Assembly (NCBI RefSeq): GCF_034424525.1
Contig: NZ_CP139980.1
Location: 1 to 64,000 of the forward strand
Direction: 5' to 3'
Length of the DNA: 64,000 nucleotides
Origin: Sphingobium yanoikuyae
GTDB lineage: Bacteria; Pseudomonadota; Alphaproteobacteria; Sphingomonadales; Sphingomonadaceae
The position numbers and the translations under genes are program-made. Under the pieces are notes generated by a model. That model searched no databases, was not told the origin of the DNA, and saw only the letters and a program-made list of their open reading frames with translations. Positions within the stretch are counted from its first letter, which is position 1; every line of letters begins with the position of its first letter. Below are positions 34,618 to 45,253 of the stretch, piece by piece.

Positions 34618-35988
34618 ATGTTCAGCACCATCACGGGGCGCGGGGAGCGGGCGCACGATCAGGGCGCGCGCCTGGCTAATTGGCGAGCAAATGTTGCTCG
34701 GCATCTCACAGCGGCGAGCGTCGTGCCTCTTACCATTCTGGCGGCGCCCGCGCCTGCCTTAGCGCAGGCACATCATGCCACGGCGACGGAACAGCCCGCG
34801 ACTTCTCCTGCTGCCGGACCGACGCTTAGTCTCAAGGAGGCTGCGGCACTGGCGAGTGGTGATCAGCCGACCCTGGGCGCGTTTGAGCGCGAAGCGGTAG
34901 CCTCGGAACAGGCTGCGATTGCGGCAGGCACATTGCCTGATCCGACGATCACCGCCGGAATCCAGAACTTACCGGTGACCGGGAACATGGCGTTCAACCC
35001 CACTCGCGACGACATGACAATGTACACGATCGGTGTGATGCGGGAGCAGGTTCGCCGCTCCAGACGTCAAGCCGAGGCTGCGAGGCTCACCGCAGAGGCA
35101 GTTGTCAGTCGGACGCAGGCGAGTGCGCAGGAGCGGCACATTCAGCGGGACGTCATGGTCGCTTGGATCAACGCCGTGGAAGCACGAGCCAAACAGCGAT
35201 TGTTGGACCGCCTGATCAACGATCTCGACGTCGGTCGCCAGATCATGGAAGCCGGCATTCCAACGGGATCTTCCACGCCCTCTCTTGCGCTCCAGGCGCA
35301 GGCGGAAGTCGCGCTTGCCAAGGCGATGCAAGAGGATGCGCGTGGACAGGAGGCGCGAGCCCGGGCTGAGATGGCGCGGTGGATAGGCGCTGCTGCGCAG
35401 CGCCCGCTGCCAGACACCGTTCCTGCGCTTGAAGCGCCGAAGGTCAGCCAGGCTGACCTTGCGCAGCATCCGCATGTACTCGTCGCGGAGGCCCAGGAGC
35501 GGGCGGCGCAGAGGGCTGTGGACGTCGCCAGAGCGGACCGGAAGCCCAACCTCAGCTGGTCAGTCATGTACGGCTACCGTCCCGATTATGGCGATATGCT
35601 GTCGGCCACCGTCAGTATCCCGCTCCAGATCAACAAAAACCGATTGCAGAACCGGCGGATCGCCGAGGCTTCGGCTCGCGCTGATGCTGCTCGGCTCCGA
35701 GCGCAGGATGCGCAACGCGAGCTGAGCGGCACCTATGGCGACGCATTGGCCGACTACAAGAGCGCCGAGGCGCAGCTGTCGATCATCACCAGCCAGGCGA
35801 TTCCGTCTCTTGAGGCTTCATTCGAGGCGGCAGAAGCTCGCTATGGAGCGGGTCAGGCGACTCTCGAGATGCCGCTCTTCATCGTCCGCCGGTACGTCGA
35901 AACTCACATTCAAGCGATCGAGCAGCAGGGGCGACGCGCTCGCGCGGCCGCCGAGCTCATTTACCTCACGCAGGATGTCGCGCGATGA
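34618..35988 (+). CDS. cusC: TolC/CusC-family outer-membrane efflux protein
   Basis: 456 residues from the ATG at 34618. A long N-terminal region with a signal-like stretch (VPLTILAAPAPALAQ) precedes TLSLKEAAALASGDQPTLGA, the usual OEP start. Two helical repeats follow with LPDPTITAGIQNLPVTG and RKPNLSWSVMYGYRPDYGD, then coiled-coil helices (AEARYGAGQATLEM). It forms the outer-membrane duct of the tripartite metal efflux pump. Its stop overlaps the cusB start (ATGA). Confidence 0.88.
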   Translation: MFSTITGRGERAHDQGARLANWRANVARHLTAASVVPLTILAAPAPALAQAHHATATEQPATSPAAGPTLSLKEAAALASGDQPTLGAFEREAVASEQAAIAAGTLPDPTITAGIQNLPVTGNMAFNPTRDDMTMYTIGVMREQVRRSRRQAEAARLTAEAVVSRTQASAQERHIQRDVMVAWINAVEARAKQRLLDRLINDLDVGRQIMEAGIPTGSSTPSLALQAQAEVALAKAMQEDARGQEARARAEMARWIGAAAQRPLPDTVPALEAPKVSQADLAQHPHVLVAEAQERAAQRAVDVARADRKPNLSWSVMYGYRPDYGDMLSATVSIPLQINKNRLQNRRIAEASARADAARLRAQDAQRELSGTYGDALADYKSAEAQLSIITSQAIPSLEASFEAAEARYGAGQATLEMPLFIVRRYVETHIQAIEQQGRRARAAAELIYLTQDVAR

Positions 35989-37541
35989 CCATCAAGGAAA
36001 GACTGCTCGTTGTCCGCACGGGGCTGGGGACATCCAGGAATAAGAAAATCCTCGCCGGCAGTGTCGCGCTTGCTCTCGCTGGAGCGGGCGTCGGCTATGC
36101 TGTTTTATCAGGAGATGGCGACGCTGGAGCGGGCGCCGCGAAGGGCGAGCTCGTCAACGGCGTCGTGCAGGACGGCTCCGGCAAAACCGTTCTCTACTGG
36201 TTCGATCCGATGCTGCCGATGGAGCGCTACAACGCGCCCGGCAAGTCGTCGATGAACATGGACCTTCAGCCGAAATATGCTGAGGAGGGCGGCGGCGCCG
36301 GCATTCAGATCTCGCCACAGGTGCAACAGAACCTCGGCGTCCGCACTGCGCGAGTAACCTTCGACAATCTGGCGGCGGCGATTGCGGTGGTCGGGCGCGT
36401 TGAGACTGACGAGCGCCGCATTGTCGAGGTCCAGACCCTAACCCCCGGCTTCGTCGAGCAGCTCAGCGTCCGCGCTGTCGGGGAACAGGTCGGCAGAGGG
36501 ACTCGGGTCGCGAGCGTCTATTCGCCGGAGCTGCTTGGCGCTCAGCATGAGTATGCCGCCCTTTTGAAGATACGCCGTTCGACGATTACGCCGGGCCTGC
36601 GCGGTGCAGCGCGCCAGAGGTTGCAGCTGCTTGGCCTGCCGGAGGCGGCCATTCGCAACCTGGATCGGGGCGGGCGCCCTCAGCGCACGTACGGAGTGTT
36701 CGCTCCTCGGTCCGGGATCGTGACCGCCATAGGCGCGCGGCCGGGTGCGCGGGTGGAGCCCGGACAGTCGATCATCACCTTGGCGGATCTCTCGCAAGTG
36801 TGGGTTGTGGCCGAGGTTCCGGAAGTGTCGCTGGGCCAGATCCGCATCGGACAGCCGGCGGAGATCTCGTTTCCTGCCTATGGCGGCGAGACGGTTCAGG
36901 GCCGGATCGACTACATCTTCCCGACGCTCGATCCCGAAGCGCGTACTGCTCGAGTTCGTGTCACGCTGCCCAACCCGGGCGGCCGGCTGAAGATCGGCAT
37001 GTTCGCCAACCTCACCATCGGTGGTGCGGCAACAGGCGGTCTCGTCGTGCCGTCCGAGGCCGTTATCTCCACCGGAAGGCGCAACGTTGTTATCGTGCAG
37101 CGGAATGGCGGCTTCATTCCGGTCGAAGTTGAGCTTGGGCGCACGGTTGGCGACCGAACCGAGATCCGCAGGGGGCTCAACCTCAACGACATTGTCGTTG
37201 TTTCTGGTCAGTTCCTGATCGACTCCGAGGCCTCACTCGCCGGCATTGTCGAACGTCTATCGCGAGGCCAATCGCCTGCCGCGCAACAGCAGCGGCAAGA
37301 CGAGCTTATCCAGGGTCGCGGAGTCGTGAAGACGGTGGACGCGGCAGGTGGCCGTATCACTCTCGCTCACGAGCCGTTGGCGGCGATCAACTGGCCGGCC
37401 ATGACGATGACCTTCCCCGTGAAGGACCGTTCGCTGCTGCGCGGCCGTAAGGCTGGCGAACGAGTGATGTTCGCCTTTCAGAGGCCACAGCAGGGTCAAA
37501 CGCCCGTGATCGAGCGCATCGCTCCGGAGGCGGCGCAATGA
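35985..37541 (+). CDS. cusB: CusB periplasmic adaptor with C-terminal CusF domain
   Basis: 518 residues. An N-terminal anchor helix ([21 protein letters not shown]) precedes a heavy-metal-binding domain ([32 protein letters not shown]). The adaptor barrel/hairpin regions follow ([36 protein letters not shown]). After ~residue 440 a complete CusF domain is fused ([18 protein letters not shown]). The adaptor joins pump and outer-membrane duct and hands over Cu(I). The fused CusF gives a chaperone in cis beside the separate cusF gene. It overlaps cusA by 4 bases. Confidence 0.92.
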   Translation: MTIKERLLVVRTGLGTSRNKKILAGSVALALAGAGVGYAVLSGDGDAGAGAAKGELVNGVVQDGSGKTVLYWFDPMLPMERYNAPGKSSMNMDLQPKYAEEGGGAGIQISPQVQQNLGVRTARVTFDNLAAAIAVVGRVETDERRIVEVQTLTPGFVEQLSVRAVGEQVGRGTRVASVYSPELLGAQHEYAALLKIRRSTITPGLRGAARQRLQLLGLPEAAIRNLDRGGRPQRTYGVFAPRSGIVTAIGARPGARVEPGQSIITLADLSQVWVVAEVPEVSLGQIRIGQPAEISFPAYGGETVQGRIDYIFPTLDPEARTARVRVTLPNPGGRLKIGMFANLTIGGAATGGLVVPSEAVISTGRRNVVIVQRNGGFIPVEVELGRTVGDRTEIRRGLNLNDIVVVSGQFLIDSEASLAGIVERLSRGQSPAAQQQRQDELIQGRGVVKTVDAAGGRITLAHEPLAAINWPAMTMTFPVKDRSLLRGRKAGERVMFAFQRPQQGQTPVIERIAPEAAQ

Positions 37542-40500
37542 TCGAGCGGATCATTCGATGGTCGGCGGCGAACCGGCTGCTCGTTCTTCTTGCGGCCGCC
37601 TTCATCACGGCTGCCGGGTTGTACACGGTGAGCCGGACTCCGCTCGATGCTATCCCCGACCTCTCCGACGTCCAGGTCATCATCCGTACGCCCTATCCAG
37701 GGCAGGCGCCCCAGATTGTGGAGGCGCAGGTTACCTACCCGATCGCGACTACGATGCTGTCGGCGCCCAAAGTGAAGGCAGTCCGCGCCTTTTCCATGTT
37801 CGGAGACTCGTTTGTCACAATCATCTTCGAGGACGGGACCGACCTCTACTGGGCTCGCTCGAGGGTTCTCGAATATTTGAACCAGGCGGCGGGCCGGCTG
37901 CCGCCGGGGGTTACACCGGCACTTGGCCCTGATGCGACGGGCGTCGGCTGGGCTTACCAGTACGCGCTCGTCGACCGCACCGGTGGCAACGATCTTGGTC
38001 AGCTTCGTGCGCTGCAGGATTGGTTTCTGCGATACCAACTCAAGGAAGTCCCCGGCGTTGCCGAGGTCGCCAGCGTTGGCGGCATGGTCCGCGCGTTCCA
38101 GGTCGAGGTCAATCCCGAGAAGCTTCAGCTATATCGAGTGTCCGTCAGCGACGTGATGGAAGCGCTGCAAACGGCAAATAACGAGACTGGCGGCTCGGTT
38201 ATTGAGCGTGCGGAAGCCGAGTACATGATCCGTGTCGGTGGCTATCTGCAGAGCCTCGACGATTTCCGAAACATACCTCTGAAGGTGAGCGCCGGCGGCG
38301 TTCCGGTCACGATCGGTGACGTTGCGCGCGTCCAGATCGTTCCCGAATTCCGGCGCGGCATCGCCGAACTCAATGGCCAGGGAGAAGTCGCCGGCGGTGT
38401 GATCGTCGTTCGTGCAGGAGCCGACACGAGGTCGGTAATCGAGGCGGTCAAGGAGAAGCTCGAGGAACTCAAGATGGCTCTTCCCAAGGGCGTTGAGGTG
38501 GTGACGGTCTACGACCGGTCATCGCTCATCGAACGCGCGATCGAGAACCTTTCTCATAAGCTTGTCGAAGAGTTCATCGTCGTTGCGCTCGTGTGCGTGG
38601 TGTTCCTCTTACACCTGCGCTCGGCACTGGTGGCAATCCTGACGCTCCCCCTAGGAATCGTCGCCGCGTTCATCGTGATGTACTATCAGGGGGTTAACGC
38701 GAACATCCTTTCGCTTGGAGGTATCGCGCTGGCGATCGGCGCCATGGTCGATGCGGCCGTGGTGATGATCGAGAATGCTCACAAGAAGCTCGAGCACGCT
38801 GAGCACGAGCATGGGGGCATGACCGAGGAGTTGCGCAAGCGAACGCTGGTGGACGCGGCCGTTGAGGTCGGGCCGGCGTTGTTCTTTTCCCTCTTGATCA
38901 TCACGCTCTCGTTCCTGCCGGTCTTCTCCCTGGAGGCTCAGGAGGGCAGGCTCTTCACGCCTCTTGCGCTCACCAAGACTTACTCAATGGCGGCGGCCGC
39001 TGGGCTCTCCGTCACGCTCATCCCGGTCCTGATGATCATGTTCATCAAAGGCAAGATTCGCCCCGAAGAGAAGAACCCAATCAATCGCTGGCTGATCGCG
39101 GCGTACAGGCCCGCCCTTGTCTGGGTCATGAAGTGGCCCAAGCTCGTCCTTGGTCTTGCTATCGGGGCGCTTCTTCTGACGGCGTGGCCGCTTTCTCGCC
39201 TCGGCGGGGAGTTCATGCCCGCGCTGGCGGAGGGCGACCTCCTTTACATGCCGACGGCGCTTCCAGGCCTGTCTGCGTCCAAAGCCTCTGAGCTCCTTCA
39301 GATCACAAACCGCATGATCAAGACGGTCCCGGAGGTGAAGACGGTGTTCGGCAAGGCGGGCCGCGCCGAGACCGCAACCGACCCTGCGCCGATCGAAATG
39401 TTCGAAACGGTTATCCAGCTCAAGCCTCAGAGCGAGTGGCGTGAAGGGATGACGATGGAGAAGTTGATCGCCGAGCTCGATTCACGCGTGAAGGTGCCTG
39501 GCCTGGCCAATGTCTTCGTGCCGCCGATCCGGAACAGGATCGACATGCTCGCGACGGGCATCAAGAGCCCCGTTGGCGTGAAGGTGAGCGGAGCTGATCT
39601 CGCCACGCTCGATCGGCTCGGAGCTAAAATCGCGCAGGTGGTGAAGACCGTTCCCGGCACAACCTCCGCTATCTCGGATCGGATCCTCGGCGGCCGCTAC
39701 ATCGACATCAAGGTCGATCGCCTGGCCGCTGCTCGATACGGGCTGTCCATTGAGGACGTGCAGAACACGGCTGCCGGTGCGGTTGGCGGCATGTCGGTGG
39801 ATGAGAAGATCGAGGGGCTTGCTCGCTTCCCGATCAACGTGCGCTTCCCGCGCGAGATGCGCGGCAGCGTCGAGGCTCTGCGCAGTCTGCCGATTGTCGC
39901 TCCGACAGGCGGAATCGTGCCGCTGGGTGCCGTGGCAAGCGTGCAGATCGCCGACGGTCCGGTGATGGTAAAGAGCGAGAACGCGCGGCCCTCCGCTTGG
40001 GTCTACGTCGACGTTCGCGACCGCGACATTGTCGGGTTTGTGAATGAAGCGCGCCAGAAGGTCGCTCGAGAGGTGTCGATGCCTCCGGGCTATTCGATCA
40101 CCTGGTCAGGTCAGTTCGAATATGCCGAGCGTGCTTCCAAGAGGTTGGCCGTGATCGTGCCGCTGACCATCGGCGTAATCTTCCTGCTCCTGTACCTCGC
40201 CTTCAAGCGAGTGCGTGAGCCGCTCATCGTCCTCCTCGCGCTTCCGTTCGCGCTCATTGGCGGAGTCTGGCTCATCTACCTGATGGGTCACGCGATCTCC
40301 GTGGCAACAGCGGTCGGCTTCATCGCTCTTGCCGGGCTTGCTGCGGAGTTTGGGGTTATCATGCTGGTCTACCTCGACAAGGCGATCGAGGAGCGGATTG
40401 AGGCCGGCAAGTTCTCGAAAACCGAGGATCTCGAGGACGCGCTGATGGAAGGCGCGGTCTTACGGGTGAGGCCGAAGGCGATGACGGCTGCGGTCATCCT

Positions 40501-40720
40501 CGCTGGTCTTTTTCCGCTGCTCATCGGCGAGGGCACCGGCTCTGAGATCATGCAGCGTCTGGCGGCTCCGATGGTGGGCGGCATGATCACGGCGCCCCTC
40601 CTGTCCCTCTTCGTTCTCCCTGCGATCTACAAGCTCCTCGGCGTGAAGCAGTTCATGCGTGAGGCCGTGGATCAAAAGCAGCCCGACGTCGCGTCGGCTG
40701 CCAAGCCGCAGATGACATAA
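37538..40720 (+). CDS. cusA: CusA heavy-metal RND efflux pump
   Basis: 1060 residues, standard for HME-RND pumps. The start is [20 protein letters not shown]. Helix 4 has the proton-relay Asp in [19 protein letters not shown]. The periplasmic signature [19 protein letters not shown] and the C-terminal [20 protein letters not shown] are diagnostic. Methionine-rich pieces fit Cu(I)/Ag(I) rather than Co/Zn/Cd. It works with the adaptor and TolC-like duct upstream. It is complete and apparently intact, unlike the RND fragment at 50666. Confidence 0.93.
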   Translation: MIERIIRWSAANRLLVLLAAAFITAAGLYTVSRTPLDAIPDLSDVQVIIRTPYPGQAPQIVEAQVTYPIATTMLSAPKVKAVRAFSMFGDSFVTIIFEDGTDLYWARSRVLEYLNQAAGRLPPGVTPALGPDATGVGWAYQYALVDRTGGNDLGQLRALQDWFLRYQLKEVPGVAEVASVGGMVRAFQVEVNPEKLQLYRVSVSDVMEALQTANNETGGSVIERAEAEYMIRVGGYLQSLDDFRNIPLKVSAGGVPVTIGDVARVQIVPEFRRGIAELNGQGEVAGGVIVVRAGADTRSVIEAVKEKLEELKMALPKGVEVVTVYDRSSLIERAIENLSHKLVEEFIVVALVCVVFLLHLRSALVAILTLPLGIVAAFIVMYYQGVNANILSLGGIALAIGAMVDAAVVMIENAHKKLEHAEHEHGGMTEELRKRTLVDAAVEVGPALFFSLLIITLSFLPVFSLEAQEGRLFTPLALTKTYSMAAAAGLSVTLIPVLMIMFIKGKIRPEEKNPINRWLIAAYRPALVWVMKWPKLVLGLAIGALLLTAWPLSRLGGEFMPALAEGDLLYMPTALPGLSASKASELLQITNRMIKTVPEVKTVFGKAGRAETATDPAPIEMFETVIQLKPQSEWREGMTMEKLIAELDSRVKVPGLANVFVPPIRNRIDMLATGIKSPVGVKVSGADLATLDRLGAKIAQVVKTVPGTTSAISDRILGGRYIDIKVDRLAAARYGLSIEDVQNTAAGAVGGMSVDEKIEGLARFPINVRFPREMRGSVEALRSLPIVAPTGGIVPLGAVASVQIADGPVMVKSENARPSAWVYVDVRDRDIVGFVNEARQKVAREVSMPPGYSITWSGQFEYAERASKRLAVIVPLTIGVIFLLLYLAFKRVREPLIVLLALPFALIGGVWLIYLMGHAISVATAVGFIALAGLAAEFGVIMLVYLDKAIEERIEAGKFSKTEDLEDALMEGAVLRVRPKAMTAAVILAGLFPLLIGEGTGSEIMQRLAAPMVGGMITAPLLSLFVLPAIYKLLGVKQFMREAVDQKQPDVASAAKPQMT

Positions 40721-40762
40721 CCAGCAAGCGGGAATTTCCAGCCTCGAACGTAGGAGCTGAAC

Positions 40763-40888
40763 ATGATGATGGACTGCGGTGGAGCCGCGATGATGATCGG
40801 CATGGGAGTTGTCTGGCTCCTCGTCGTAGCCGTCCTGATCCTAGGGCTGGCAGCTCTCGTGAAATACCTTCGGGCGGGCTCCGGCTGA
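40763..40888 (+). CDS. 41-residue Met-rich single-helix membrane mini-protein
   Basis: ATG behind TAGGAG at 6-base spacing, 42 bases after cusA. It reads MMMDCGGAAMMIGMG followed by a hydrophobic helix (VVWLLVVAVLILGLAALV) and a basic end (KYLRAGSG). The N-terminal MMM, Cys and later Met pair place soft-metal ligands at the periplasmic mouth of one helix. Small helices of this sort can associate with transport complexes; whether this one binds CusA is unknown. It is too short for routine gene callers. Confidence 0.6.
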   Translation: MMMDCGGAAMMIGMGVVWLLVVAVLILGLAALVKYLRAGSG

Positions 40889-40941
40889 TCAATCTCTCGC
40901 GGGGGAGGGGGGGAACTTTCAACCAATAAGGGAGCGATGCG

Positions 40942-43563
40942 ATGGCCAAAGAAGATGTGGTGCTGATCACGGGCGCCAGCGGGTTCATCGGAAGTGCGAT
41001 CATACGAAGGCTGGCCGAGGAATACACGCTGGTCGGCCTTGACCGGGCCGGCCCGCCTGATCCTCCCGCTCCGGCGCACGCGGTGGACTTCGATCTCAGT
41101 AGCGATGAAGCGGTAACGGCTGGGCTCGAGACGGTCCGTGAGCGCTTCGGCAACCGCATCGCCTCCGTCATCCATCTGGCCGCATATTATGACATCACGG
41201 GGGAGCCGAACCCGCTCTACGACAAGGTTACGGTACAGGGCACGCGCCGACTGATTGAGGGTCTGAAGAGCTTCGAGGTTGAGCAATTCGTGTTCGCCAG
41301 CACGATGCTGGTGCACCGGCCCACTCCGAGACCGGACGAGCGGATCAACGAGGATTCGCCGATTGGCCATTCCTGGCCATACCCGGATTCAAAGCTCCGC
41401 ACAGAGGCGATGCTCCGGGAGATCCACGGCGACATTCCCGTCGTGTTCCTCCGCATCGCTGGCGTCTACGACGACATGGGCCACTCGGCGTTTCTAGCGG
41501 AGCAGATCGCGGGGGTCTACGAACACCGGATGAAGGCGCACCTCTATCCGGGGATGCTCTGCGCCGCGCAGTCTTCCATCCACCTCGATGACCTGACCGA
41601 GGCATTCTCAAAGCTCGTCGCGCGTCGCGGTGAGCTGCCCCCGGAGCTGCCGTTGCTCGTAGGGGAGCCAGACGCCCTTGGATATGATGAGATCCAGGAC
41701 ATCGTTCACCAGGCCATCCATCAGAAGGACTGGACCACGGTTCGGATCCCAAAACCGGTCGCCAAGCTTGGAGCATGGATGCAGGAGGAGGTGCTCGGCG
41801 ACGAGAGCTTTGTGAAGCCCTGGATGATCGACGCGGCCGACGCTCACTACATCCTCGACATCTCCCGCGCACAGACTCTGCTGGATTGGAGCCCGCGTCG
41901 CTCCCTGCGTGAGACGCTTCCAAAGATCGTCGAGAAGCTCAAGAGCGACCCTGTCGGCTGGTACAAGAGCAATAAGCTCAACCCAGCGGTTGTAGCTTGG
42001 GAGGAAAACGCCGCTACGAAAGAGGGGGACAGTGCGAACTCTGACGGTGTGGTCAAGGCGTCAGCTGAGGGTGAGCACCACCACCACCAAGGCAACCAAC
42101 ACCACCAGCACGACAACGACAATGGTGATCCGCTTGCGGGCTGCGATCTCATGGCGCTCATGGACCGGGACGAGCAACGTGCGAACTGGGCGCACTATGC
42201 CACGATGGGCCTGGGTCTGTGGCTTGCCACGAGCCCATTCGTTTTTGGGATAGCGGACGCCAACTCGGTGCCCGACGCGGTCCAGGCGGTCACCGCAGGG
42301 CGGGGCCTGCCATCGATCGAGTGGCGCAGCACGGCACTCGCGATCAGTGACGTGGTTACGGGCCTGCTGATCGTGCTGTTTGGCGGTCTTTCGCTCTCAA
42401 GCAGGACGGCGTGGTTCGGACAGTGGGCGAGCACGTTCGCCGGGCTCTGGCTGTTCTTTGCGCCGCTCATCTTCTGGGCGCCGAGCCCGGCCGTCTACCT
42501 CAATGACATGATCGTCGGCACCTTCGTGATCGCCTTCTCAATCCTGGTGCCGATGATGCCGGGCATGAGCATGGACGGCATGATGGACCGAAAGGTCATC
42601 CCGCCTGGGTGGACCTATTCCCCGTCCACAGCGGCGCAGAGGCTGCCGATTGCAGTGATGGGCCTGCTGGGCCTCCTCATCTCCAGGCACCTCACGGCTT
42701 ACCAGTTCGGTCACATCGATTATGCTTGGGAGCCATTCTTCATGGGATCGGCGGCTGATCCCCGGAACGGGACGGAGGAGATCATCACCTCCTACGTGTC
42801 TGAGGCTTGGCCGATACCCGACGCTGGGCTTGGCGCTGTGAGCTACCTGCTCGAGATTCTGATGGCCGTAATGGGTACACGGGACCGGTGGCGGACCATG
42901 CCCTGGATGGTGAGCTTTCTCGCAATTCTCGTTGTCCCGCTGGGCGTGACGAGTATCTACTTCATCATCATCCAGCCGGTCCTCCTTGGCACCTGGAGCA
43001 CGTTGGCGCTCCTCGCCGCGCTCGCCATGCTGATCATGATCCCGTTCATGCTCGATGAGGTCGTCGCGATGTTCCAGTTCCTGAGGTGGTCGCGTCGGCG
43101 CGGGAAGCCACTCATTCGCACCTTCTTCAAGGGTGACGCGATCGACGGCGGCTCCGAATACCAGGTGGACACGCTGGCACAGCCCAGAATGCTCGTGGCC
43201 GATGCAACCAGAGGCGTGACTGTCCCTTGGACGCTGCTCGCCTGCGTCGGCATAGGGGCCTTCCTGATGCTGACGCGGCCGCTGCTTGGCAGCAGTGGCG
43301 GGATCGCGAACTATCATCATGTGATCGGGGCGCTCGTGATAACCGTCGCCGTGATCGCAATGGCCGAGGTGGCTCGGCCGCTGCGCTTTCTGATCCTGCC
43401 GCTCGCAGCTTGGCTCCTGGCGGCGCCGATGAAGTATGGAACAGCGGGCCTTCTGGAGTCGGGCCTGAGCATCGCGCTGGCGCTCGCTCTTGCTTTCCTG
43501 GCTCTTCCGTTCGGCCGACGCAGCAAAGAGCATTACGACAGCTGGGACGCTTACATTCGGTAG
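40942..43563 (+). CDS. Fusion protein: short-chain dehydrogenase + His-rich linker + SPW-repeat/VKOR-like membrane domain (copy 2)
   Basis: 873 residues behind AAGGGAG. It has the same plan as 5460-8144. SDR domain: LITGASGFIGSAIIRRL, FASTMLVHRP, catalytic YPDSK. The linker (residues ~375-395) here is His-rich and Met-free (HHHHQGNQHHQHDNDNGD). The membrane half matches copy 1 almost phrase by phrase (GLGLWLATSPFVFG; GTWSTLALLAALAMLIM; RKVIPPGWTYSPST). The probable VKOR CxxC positions are again Ser/Ala. It lies 53 bases after the mini-protein and 221 bases after cusA, so it is probably in the cus operon. Function unknown; a membrane-tethered redox step near metal transport is inferred. Confidence 0.75.
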   Translation: MAKEDVVLITGASGFIGSAIIRRLAEEYTLVGLDRAGPPDPPAPAHAVDFDLSSDEAVTAGLETVRERFGNRIASVIHLAAYYDITGEPNPLYDKVTVQGTRRLIEGLKSFEVEQFVFASTMLVHRPTPRPDERINEDSPIGHSWPYPDSKLRTEAMLREIHGDIPVVFLRIAGVYDDMGHSAFLAEQIAGVYEHRMKAHLYPGMLCAAQSSIHLDDLTEAFSKLVARRGELPPELPLLVGEPDALGYDEIQDIVHQAIHQKDWTTVRIPKPVAKLGAWMQEEVLGDESFVKPWMIDAADAHYILDISRAQTLLDWSPRRSLRETLPKIVEKLKSDPVGWYKSNKLNPAVVAWEENAATKEGDSANSDGVVKASAEGEHHHHQGNQHHQHDNDNGDPLAGCDLMALMDRDEQRANWAHYATMGLGLWLATSPFVFGIADANSVPDAVQAVTAGRGLPSIEWRSTALAISDVVTGLLIVLFGGLSLSSRTAWFGQWASTFAGLWLFFAPLIFWAPSPAVYLNDMIVGTFVIAFSILVPMMPGMSMDGMMDRKVIPPGWTYSPSTAAQRLPIAVMGLLGLLISRHLTAYQFGHIDYAWEPFFMGSAADPRNGTEEIITSYVSEAWPIPDAGLGAVSYLLEILMAVMGTRDRWRTMPWMVSFLAILVVPLGVTSIYFIIIQPVLLGTWSTLALLAALAMLIMIPFMLDEVVAMFQFLRWSRRRGKPLIRTFFKGDAIDGGSEYQVDTLAQPRMLVADATRGVTVPWTLLACVGIGAFLMLTRPLLGSSGGIANYHHVIGALVITVAVIAMAEVARPLRFLILPLAAWLLAAPMKYGTAGLLESGLSIALALALAFLALPFGRRSKEHYDSWDAYIR

Positions 43564-43657
43564 AATGTCTCGCCGGGGCGCCTGGCGCCTCGGCTACGCA
43601 CGAGGCTCGCCATGCGAGCTCCTTCAACCTTGCGACAGGGTAAGTGGTGCTTTCTTG

Positions 43658-45001
43658 ATGGAGACGAATAGCGTCCTTGCGGATGACAGAATCGGTGCTG
43701 AGGCGGCAATCAGCTCCTCATCCCGTTCAGGTTTGTTCCTGCTCATCTGTCCAAGCATGCGCGATGACAGGGAATTGGCGCGCTTTGATCAGGGCGAGCT
43801 GACGGTTCTCCGCCATGAATATGCGAGCATCGAGCTCGAATACATGGTGGGTGCGGGTGAGGCAGCCGGTCACATCCGAGACCCTCTTGAAGAGGTGGAG
43901 GTCATCCTCGCCAGCGTGGACGGGCAGGCGGTGACGGGTGTCATCAGCACCGACGACTATCCAGGAAGCGTCCTTGCCTGCATCGTTGCGGAACGGCTTG
44001 GATTGCCGGCTCCGAAACCAGCGGTGAATCTGCTCTGCCAGCACAAGTTTCAGGCGCGCGTCGCTCAGAGAGCCTTTGTACCCGAAGCTGTGCCGGCCTT
44101 TGCGCAGGTCGACGTCACGCAGCTACGGGCGCTACCAACTGGGCTGTCAATGCCGGCATTCGTGAAGCCGGTTAAGTCTTTTTTCTCGATTGGCGCTGGT
44201 CGAGTGACCAGCCAAGACGATCTTTCCAGCGCGCAGGCGCGATGGGCGGGAATGACTCAGTTCTTCCGGCCGTTCGAGCGGATCCTTGAGGCCTACACGC
44301 CATACACCGTCGGCTCTAACCTTCTTTTGGTAGAAGAAGCCCTGTGCGGGGTGCAGGTCACTCTGGAAGGATATGCGCGGGGGGACCACGTCTACATCCT
44401 GGGTATCGTGGACTCGATCATGTATCCAGACACGATCGCTTTCGAGCGCTTCGAATACCCCTCATCTCTACCGGAGCCAGTGCAGCAACGGATGGGCGAA
44501 ATCACCCGGCGGCTGATGCGCGGCATCGGCTATCAGGATGGGATGTTCAACATCGAGTTCATGTATGATCCCGAAACCCAAGCGATCCGGATCATCGAGG
44601 TGAATCCGCGAATGGCCTCGCAATTTGCGGACCTTTACGAGAAGGTGGACGGCGCCTCCAGCTACCAGATCGTGCTGGACCTCGCGTCGGGCGTGGAGCC
44701 TCGTTGGTCTCGAGGCCAAGGATCATATGCGTTCGCGGCCAGCTGCGTGCTGCGAACATTCGAGGACATGGTGGTCAGATCCCTGCCGGGGGGAAAAACC
44801 ATCAGGGATGTCGAAGCGCTATTCCCTGGCTGCAGGATAGAGTTGTTCGGCCAAGAAGGGCGCCCGCTCTCTGAGGAGATGCAGGACGGCCACAGCTACA
44901 GGTACGCTTGCATCAATCTGGGCGGCTCGGATCGGACTGACGTCCTCGCCAAGCTCGAGCAGTGCAGACAACGCTGGGGGCTCGAGCTGGAGCGGCTCTG
45001 A
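43658..45001 (+). CDS. ATP-grasp enzyme of unknown substrate
   Basis: 447 residues from METNSVLADDRIG; the longer frame from 43490 overlaps the upstream fusion gene. The N-terminal part is a pre-ATP-grasp domain (FLLICPSMRDDRELARF). The ATP-grasp core shows LLCQHKFQARVAQRAFVPE, MPAFVKPVKSFFSIG (ATP-binding Lys region), ILEAYTPYTVGSNLLLVEEA, and the Mg-binding NIEFMYDPETQ and RIIEVNPRMASQF. Such enzymes ligate a carboxylate to an amine or thiol. In this setting it could make a small peptide-like thiol or metallophore with the SDR partner. The substrate cannot be read from the sequence. Confidence 0.75.
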   Translation: METNSVLADDRIGAEAAISSSSRSGLFLLICPSMRDDRELARFDQGELTVLRHEYASIELEYMVGAGEAAGHIRDPLEEVEVILASVDGQAVTGVISTDDYPGSVLACIVAERLGLPAPKPAVNLLCQHKFQARVAQRAFVPEAVPAFAQVDVTQLRALPTGLSMPAFVKPVKSFFSIGAGRVTSQDDLSSAQARWAGMTQFFRPFERILEAYTPYTVGSNLLLVEEALCGVQVTLEGYARGDHVYILGIVDSIMYPDTIAFERFEYPSSLPEPVQQRMGEITRRLMRGIGYQDGMFNIEFMYDPETQAIRIIEVNPRMASQFADLYEKVDGASSYQIVLDLASGVEPRWSRGQGSYAFAASCVLRTFEDMVVRSLPGGKTIRDVEALFPGCRIELFGQEGRPLSEEMQDGHSYRYACINLGGSDRTDVLAKLEQCRQRWGLELERL

Positions 45002-45040
45002 TCAAAGGAACGGGCGGAGCGGGGATCCAAGGAGTGAGAC

Positions 45041-45253
45041 GTGAATGATAATGAGCCCGAGCTGGACGATCTGATCCTGGCCGCGTTCAAGCGGGCTTTT
45101 GCCGATGGCCGCATGGATGTCGCGGAGCATCTGCTTATCGCGCTGGAGACGGTCAGTGGCCGCCCGGCTGGCGATGAGGAAGCTGAGATCGGGCTTCGGG
45201 TCGGCGCAGCTTATGGTATGATCACGAAGCTGGGCGAGCGGCCAGAGAGATGA
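45041..45253 (+). CDS. Small helical hypothetical protein
   Basis: 70 residues starting at a GTG behind AAGGAG. It is acidic at the N-terminus (NDNEPELDDLILAAFKRAF) with one long amphipathic helix (MDVAEHLLIALETVSGRP). No signal peptide. Its stop overlaps the start of the next gene by 4 bases, so it is cotranscribed with the ATP-grasp gene 40 bases upstream and the MerT-like gene downstream. No family recognised. Confidence 0.55.
   Translation: MNDNEPELDDLILAAFKRAFADGRMDVAEHLLIALETVSGRPAGDEEAEIGLRVGAAYGMITKLGERPER

Noticed and set aside
42538..43533. 331-residue antisense frame over the second fusion
   Set aside because: Same kind of shadow as at 6561; it exists only because the paralogue below it has the same codon bias.
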